DNA of 9,835 nucleotides from Candidatus Uhrbacteria bacterium (GTDB taxonomy: Bacteria; Patescibacteriota; Patescibacteriia; UBA9934; UBA11717). The notes below the pieces were generated by a model that made no database searches, was not told where the DNA came from, and saw only the letters and a list, made by a program, of their open reading frames with translations. Location: contig DOMJ01000032.1 in NCBI GenBank assembly GCA_003509895.1, positions 15,118 through 24,952 on the forward strand, given 5' to 3'. Positions 5,605 through 9,835 of this stretch are shown here, in pieces (position 1 is the stretch's first letter; each line of letters starts with the position of its first letter). Made by a program: the position numbers and the translations under genes.

Positions 5605-7634
5605 CAAAACAGCAAGCGGCTTTACGAATACAAAAATTACGCGAGGAGATTAATCACGAGCGCTACCTGTATCATGTGGAGGATAAGCCGGGGATTTCTG
5701 AGGCGGCACTCGATAGTCTCAAGCACGAGCTCTACACGTTGGAGCTTGCCTATCCGGATCTTATAACACCGGATTCACCAACACAGCGCGTGGGCGGTGA
5801 GGCGTTGAATATCTTTCAGAAAGTGGAGCACACATCGCGTATGCTCTCTATGGAAGATGTGTTTTCACCCGAGGAATTTGCTGCCTGGTACAGGCGAGTT
5901 ACAGAACGGGTGGATGCAAAACAGCTAGACGTTTACTGTATGCCCAAGCTGGATGGCCTTGCTGTTTCTTTAGAGTATACGGATGGTCGGTTAGTGCGAG
6001 GGGCAACGCGTGGCGACGGTCGCGTGGGAGAAGATGTCACGCACAACATTCGCACAATTGAATCGATTCCACTTGCACTTAGAACACCAACCGAGGCGGA
6101 AAAAAAGACATTCCCGTTGCTGGCGGATATACCTACAACGCTCATTGTTCGTGGAGAGGTGTTTATGCCGGTGAAGGCGTTTGAAGCGTTAAACAAACAA
6201 CGGCTAGAAACCGGAGAGGCTCCGTTTGCAAACCCTCGCAACGTGGCTGCCGGGAGTATTCGACAACTAGATGCCCATGTGGCTGCTGAGCGTCCGTTGC
6301 AATTTGTGGCATGGGATTTGATCACGGATTTTGGTCAAAAAACACACGAGCAGGAAATGGCCCTGTTAAAGGTGCTTGGTTTTGCAACAACGCCTTTTAG
6401 TGAGCGAGTCACCGATAAAATGGGAGTGGAACGTCTGTTTGCAACAGTGCAAAAACGCAGAAGCCGTCTGCCGTTTTGGATCGACGGTATGGTGATTCGG
6501 GTGAATAATAACGATGTTTACACGGAATTGGGCGTGGTAGGTAAAACACCTCGCGGATTAATTGCGTGGAAGTTTCCGGCAGAAGAGGCAACGACTCGTC
6601 TGGTGAAGGTCATCTGGTCTGTGGGTCGTACAGGTGCGGTTACACCCGTGGCAGAACTGGAACCTGTTTTTGTGGCAGGCACAACTGTACAGCACGCGTC
6701 CCTGCATAATATGGATGAGATAAAACGATTGGGGCTTAAAATGGGGGATACGGTCGTTATAAAAAAAGCGGGAGATATTATTCCAAAGGTGGTAAGCGTA
6801 CTTAAAAATTTGCGTACGGGAGAAGAGAAAACAATTAGGCCGCCAAAGCAAATCAACGGATCAAGCGTGTATCGCGTGGAGGGAGAGGTGGCATTGTATT
6901 GCGATGATCCCCACACATTTGAGAGACGGCTGCAGGCAATCGCCTACGCCGTTGGAAAGCACGCATTAGATATTGATGGCCTGGGGGAGAGGACGATCGC
7001 ACAACTTTTGGAGCGGGGAATGATCTCCACGTTTGTGGATCTGTTTGGCTTGACAAAGGATGAATTACTGGAGTTGGAGGGATTTGCAGAGGTGAGTGCG
7101 GAAAAACTTCTGGACTCTATCCGCGCGGCGCGTACGGTGGAGCTCTATCGGTTTATTACAGCACTTGGAATAAAACAGGTGGGAGGTGAAACGGCACGCA
7201 GATTAGCGCAAGCGTTTTTGACGTTGGATGTTCTCCGTCAGGCGAGCTTAGATGATCTCTTGGCGATCCAGGATGTTGGAGAGATTGTGGCAGAGGCGAT
7301 TCTGACGTTTTTTGCGGACAAGGAAAACCAAAATCTATTGAACACATTTAGAGAACATGGGGGAGTGATTGGGGCGGCAAAGGGTGCTACAACAGGAAAA
7401 CTCACAGGTAAGACGTTTGTCTTAACGGGAACGCTTGCTACCATGACACGACCCGAGGCCAAGACCGCCATTGAGCGATTGGGCGGAAACGTAACGGGAT
7501 CTGTAAGTAAGGCAACCACGTTCGTTATTGCCGGTACGGAACCCGGCTCTAAGCTTGCTAAAGCACAAGCATTGGGAGTGCCTGTATTGAATGAGAATCA
7601 ATTTTCGGCTATGCTGGCCTCATTGTCTACGTAA
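5601..7634 (+). CDS. ligA: NAD+-dependent DNA ligase LigA, divergent
   Basis: 677 residues, full family length: Ia domain (1-65), nucleotidyltransferase (66-325), OB fold (326-410), degenerate zinc-finger region (411-445), helix-hairpin-helix array (446-590) and BRCT (600-677). The nucleophile is Lys116 in PKLDGLAVSL; GATRGDGRVGEDVT, VRGEVFMP (Glu186), FANPRNVAAGSIRQLD, AWKFPAEE (Lys324) and VGRTGAVTPVAELEPV are all intact. Departures, by comparison with E. coli LigA from memory: Met114 where Glu113 is expected, Arg300 where the motif IV Lys290 is expected (DGMVIRVN), Leu37 at the Tyr35 position of domain Ia, and only one of four zinc ligands left (Cys434; the CPxCGS motif is replaced by QINGS). 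The frame is uninterrupted and the C-terminal domains are well kept, so this looks like a selected protein, not a pseudogene. The ATG at 5601 is chosen for its ATGA overlap and standard N-terminus. Confidence 0.93.
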   Translation: MTKQQAALRIQKLREEINHERYLYHVEDKPGISEAALDSLKHELYTLELAYPDLITPDSPTQRVGGEALNIFQKVEHTSRMLSMEDVFSPEEFAAWYRRVTERVDAKQLDVYCMPKLDGLAVSLEYTDGRLVRGATRGDGRVGEDVTHNIRTIESIPLALRTPTEAEKKTFPLLADIPTTLIVRGEVFMPVKAFEALNKQRLETGEAPFANPRNVAAGSIRQLDAHVAAERPLQFVAWDLITDFGQKTHEQEMALLKVLGFATTPFSERVTDKMGVERLFATVQKRRSRLPFWIDGMVIRVNNNDVYTELGVVGKTPRGLIAWKFPAEEATTRLVKVIWSVGRTGAVTPVAELEPVFVAGTTVQHASLHNMDEIKRLGLKMGDTVVIKKAGDIIPKVVSVLKNLRTGEEKTIRPPKQINGSSVYRVEGEVALYCDDPHTFERRLQAIAYAVGKHALDIDGLGERTIAQLLERGMISTFVDLFGLTKDELLELEGFAEVSAEKLLDSIRAARTVELYRFITALGIKQVGGETARRLAQAFLTLDVLRQASLDDLLAIQDVGEIVAEAILTFFADKENQNLLNTFREHGGVIGAAKGATTGKLTGKTFVLTGTLATMTRPEAKTAIERLGGNVTGSVSKATTFVIAGTEPGSKLAKAQALGVPVLNENQFSAMLASLST

Positions 7635-7934
7635 ATGATTATGGATACCAAACAGTTTGAGACATTATTACAACTCGCCTCTCTCCATGTAGACGAGGAC
7701 GAGCGTGCGGGATTACAGCAGGACGTGGTGAGCATTCTGTCTTATGTAGACAAATTGCAGGAGCTTCAATTGGATTCTGTTGAGTTTGTTCGCTCTGTCG
7801 TACCGGTGGAGGCGTTGAGAATAGACGAGGTAAAACCCGCAACACAGGAAGAGCAAACGTCCATTTTGCACAATTTTCCAAGTAAAACGAGCGATGGCCT
7901 TCTAGAGGCACACGCCGTCGTTGATCGAACCTAG
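7635..7934 (+). CDS. gatC: Asp/Glu-tRNA amidotransferase subunit C
   Basis: A 99-residue GatC, the small subunit that wraps around and stabilises GatA in the GatCAB complex, which converts Glu-tRNA(Gln) and Asp-tRNA(Asn) to the amidated forms. The N-terminal helical pattern FETLLQLASLHVDEDERAGLQQDVVSILSYVDKLQELQ matches the family (L..LA.L.....E...L..D...IL.YV..L), followed by the extended, less conserved linker and a C-terminal region (LHNFPSKTSDGLLEAHAVVDR). It starts immediately after the ligA stop. Two in-frame ATGs are possible (7635 and 7641); the first directly abuts the TAA and is kept. No Shine-Dalgarno. It is followed after 3 nt by gatA, the usual gatC-gatA order. Confidence 0.88.
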   Translation: MIMDTKQFETLLQLASLHVDEDERAGLQQDVVSILSYVDKLQELQLDSVEFVRSVVPVEALRIDEVKPATQEEQTSILHNFPSKTSDGLLEAHAVVDRT

Positions 7935-7937
7935 GCT

Positions 7938-9353
7938 ATGAAAATTGCAGAATTACGAGTGCATTTGGAAGACGGTTCCATGACCGCGCGACAGGTGATT
8001 GATAGTTATTTGGAACGGATAGAGGCACGAGACCAAACAATCGGAGCGTTTTTGGAGGTCTTTGCTGCCGATGCCCGACTGCAAGCGGATGAGATAGATT
8101 CACGTCGCGCACGCGGTGAGGTTCTTGGGCCGTTGGCTGGCATCCCCGTGGCCATTAAAGATAATATCGTTATGCAAGGGAAGACCGCTACGGGCGGATC
8201 AGCGATTTTGGAATCCTACACGTCCCCCTATGACGCAACGGTGATCGCGCGACTCAAGGCGGCAGACGCACTTTTAATCGGGCGTACGAATTTAGACGAA
8301 TTTGGATGTGGCTCTTCTACAGAATCAGGGGCATTTGGGGTGACAAAGAATCCTCTGGATCTTATGCGCACGCCGGGAGGATCGTCCGGTGGATCGGCGG
8401 CGGCGGTTGCGGCCGAATTTGTACCTGTGGCATTGGGGAGTGAAACGGGTGGGTCCGTGAGACAGCCTGCTTCCCTGTGTGGCGTGGTTGGCTTTAAGCC
8501 TACGTATGGGCATGTTTCCCGTTATGGATTAATGGCTTATGCGTCCAGCTTGGATCACATTGGCACATTTGCAACGTGTGTGGAAGACGTTGCAGAGGTA
8601 ATGCGTGTAATTGGCGGAAAAGATGAAAAAGACACCACGAGTACAGAGGCAGACCTTGTATTTCCGGAATTTTCGGAGGACGTACGTGGAAAGCGCATTG
8701 GCGTACCAAAGCAATTTTTTAATGATACCTTGGACCCGGAACTCGTAAAGCGTGTCCGAGATGCGATTGCCACATTTGAACAGGCTGGGGCCGTTGTAAT
8801 TGAGTTGGATCTTCCGATTTTGGAATACGCGCTTGCCATGTATTACATTGTTGCGATGGCCGAGTTATCCAGTAACCTGAATCGATACGATGGGCTGCAA
8901 TACGGATCCGTGGTTCCCGGATCCACCATAGTGGAGCAGGTGCGAGCAACACGCACGGCCGGTTTTGGCACGGAGGTTAAGCGACGAATCCTTATAGGGA
9001 CTTATGTGTTGTCTGCGGGCCACGTGGATGCCTATTATAAAAAAGCGGTCGCTGCGCGTCAGTCACTTTGTAATGCGTTAGACGACGTATGGGAAGAGGT
9101 CGATGTCATAATGGGACCTACGAGTCCTGTAGTGGCATGGCCGCTTGGAGAGAAGATGGACGATCCCGTAACCATGTACTTGGCAGATATTTATACCGTT
9201 GTTGCCAATTTGGCAGGTATTCCGGGACTCTCTATCCCTTGTGGCACAGTGGATCATTTACCGGTTGGGTTGCAAATCATGGGGCCACGCGGGGCCGACG
9301 CGCGTGTGTTAGATATGGGTTATTGGTATCAACAACACTCCACATGCTCTTAA
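7938..9353 (+). CDS. gatA: Asp/Glu-tRNA amidotransferase subunit A (amidase)
   Basis: 471 residues of the amidase-signature family. The Ser-cisSer-Lys triad is complete: Lys74 in PVAIKDNI, the cis-Ser149 in the GGSSGGSA motif (147-154), and the nucleophile Ser173 in GSETGGSVRQPA. Other GatA features include LIGRTNLDEFGCGSSTESGAFG (113-134), VGFKPTYGHVSRYGLMAYASSLDHIG and the C-terminal GIPGLSIPCG and PVGLQIMGP. GatA hydrolyses glutamine and passes ammonia to GatB, which amidates the mischarged tRNA. Its presence implies that the organism makes Gln-tRNA and/or Asn-tRNA indirectly. gatB is not in the window; the gene after gatA is a small membrane protein, so gatB must be further on or elsewhere. 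The stop at 9351 overlaps the next gene by 10 nt. Confidence 0.95.
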   Translation: MKIAELRVHLEDGSMTARQVIDSYLERIEARDQTIGAFLEVFAADARLQADEIDSRRARGEVLGPLAGIPVAIKDNIVMQGKTATGGSAILESYTSPYDATVIARLKAADALLIGRTNLDEFGCGSSTESGAFGVTKNPLDLMRTPGGSSGGSAAAVAAEFVPVALGSETGGSVRQPASLCGVVGFKPTYGHVSRYGLMAYASSLDHIGTFATCVEDVAEVMRVIGGKDEKDTTSTEADLVFPEFSEDVRGKRIGVPKQFFNDTLDPELVKRVRDAIATFEQAGAVVIELDLPILEYALAMYYIVAMAELSSNLNRYDGLQYGSVVPGSTIVEQVRATRTAGFGTEVKRRILIGTYVLSAGHVDAYYKKAVAARQSLCNALDDVWEEVDVIMGPTSPVVAWPLGEKMDDPVTMYLADIYTVVANLAGIPGLSIPCGTVDHLPVGLQIMGPRGADARVLDMGYWYQQHSTCS

Positions 9354-9775
9354 TCGCGGTCATTGTGTTGCTTGTGGCGATCCTGACAATTGTGGGGATT
9401 GTGATTGGGTTTCAGTCGCATTTACGAGGGGTAGATGATACGCTGCGTTTGGATGCGGTGGATCGAGACGCCGTCAAAAAGAAGTTGCATCAGGTGGACA
9501 CACTTCTTACAGAGGGGCATTTGCGATTGGCCGTGATTGAGGCGGATAAGCTTTTACACTTTGTTGTAAAAGAAATGCTCTATGAGGGACAGCCCATTGA
9601 GGATCACTTGGAGAGTGTCCGGGAATACGAGGAACGGTTTGCTGGAGTACCGGAGGCGGCAAGTCTTGCACAAAGGCTCCAAGAGAATGCATCTACGCCA
9701 GTAGATCCACAAGTCGCCGAGCGTTCTGTGGAGGTCTACCGTAAAGCCCTCAAGCGTTTGGGTGTTCTTGGATGA
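9344..9775 (+). CDS. Small membrane-anchored protein of unknown function
   Basis: 143 residues. The N-terminus is one strong membrane helix (MLLIAVIVLLVAILTIVGIVIGF, about residues 1-23), then a basic/acidic helical cytosolic part. The text VDTLLTEGHLRLAVIEADKLLHFVVKEMLYEGQPIEDHLESV (51-92) and the end VAERSVEVYRKALKRLGVL (125-142) resemble, from memory, a membrane-anchored HEPN-like family common in Patescibacteria, in which the middle carries AHK-RN-IAH. Here that place reads AQRLQENASTP, so the RxxxxH nuclease-type motif is absent. The frame is open back to 9089 inside gatA, but those residues are shadow; the ATG at 9344 begins the membrane helix. It overlaps gatA by 10 nt, so translation is probably coupled. 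The family link is tentative. Confidence 0.7.
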   Translation: MLLIAVIVLLVAILTIVGIVIGFQSHLRGVDDTLRLDAVDRDAVKKKLHQVDTLLTEGHLRLAVIEADKLLHFVVKEMLYEGQPIEDHLESVREYEERFAGVPEAASLAQRLQENASTPVDPQVAERSVEVYRKALKRLGVLG

Positions 9776-9784
9776 TCTTCGTTC

Positions 9785-9834
9785 TCCCTTTTTGTTACGG
9801 CACAAGTCGCTCGGGTTGTGTTTACAAAAAGGGA
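9785..9834. repeat. 11-bp inverted repeat at the window end
   Basis: TCCCTTTTTGT (9785-9795) and ACAAAAAGGGA (9824-9834) are perfectly complementary, with a nested pair CACAA (9801-9805) / TTGTG (9816-9820). The hairpin starts 10 nt after the stop of the membrane protein gene. No T-tract follows on the plus strand before the window ends, so it may be a terminator with its U-rich part inside the stem, an operator-like palindrome, or the edge of a repeat. The window stops one base later. Confidence 0.5.
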
Positions 9835-9835
9835 C

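Noticed and set aside
9089..9343. N-terminal extension of the last gene back into gatA
   Set aside because: The residues are a frame-shifted shadow of gatA; the real protein begins with a membrane helix at the ATG at 9344.
9785..9834. tRNA-like fold at the window end
   Set aside because: The stem is 11 bp rather than 7, there is no D-arm, T-arm or GTTC motif, and the length is too short.

Overview
The window is most consistent with a Patescibacteria (Candidate Phyla Radiation) genome, possibly close to Uhrbacteria or Magasanikbacteria. That placement is inference. It rests on tightly packed same-strand genes, mostly without Shine-Dalgarno sequences, on pseudopilin/PilM/prepilin-peptidase genes next to ligA-gatC-gatA, on a divergent LigA, and on an interspersed palindrome with CGTCATTGCGAG ends. 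No marker gene here fixes the taxon. All protein genes called are on the plus strand.

Layout. Bases 1-329 hold no convincing gene but contain a palindromic, MITE-like element (about 133-262). A type 1 RNase H follows (330-734). A pilus-related block runs from 824: pilM, an unrecognised 114-residue protein, a single-domain response regulator joined to it by an ATGA overlap, and a type IV pilin-like protein (2734-3225) with its own extended -10 promoter and a strong intrinsic terminator. From 3258 to about 4775 lies a compositionally different, GC-rich module. It has a consensus-like promoter whose -35 hexamer sits in the loop of the pilin terminator, a small upstream ORF with a strong Shine-Dalgarno, a chain of six GC-rich hairpins (3343-3550), a 385-residue divergent GGDEF protein, and a UUCG-loop terminator. 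The pilus theme resumes with prepilin peptidase (4831-5604). It overlaps ligA by ATGA, followed directly by gatC, gatA and a membrane-anchored small protein overlapping the gatA end. An 11-bp inverted repeat closes the window.

How the genes fit together. PilM is a cytoplasmic actin-like scaffold of the type IV pilus machine, the pilin is its substrate, and the prepilin peptidase removes the pilin leader. PilN, PilO, PilB and PilC are not in the window. LigA seals DNA nicks, and RNase HI removes RNA from RNA:DNA hybrids. GatC and GatA are two of the three subunits of the tRNA-dependent amidotransferase; gatB must lie outside.

The most unusual parts are the hairpin-leader/GGDEF module and the LigA, which keeps its nucleophilic lysine but lacks three of the four zinc-finger cysteines and has substitutions at two normally invariant nucleotidyltransferase positions.
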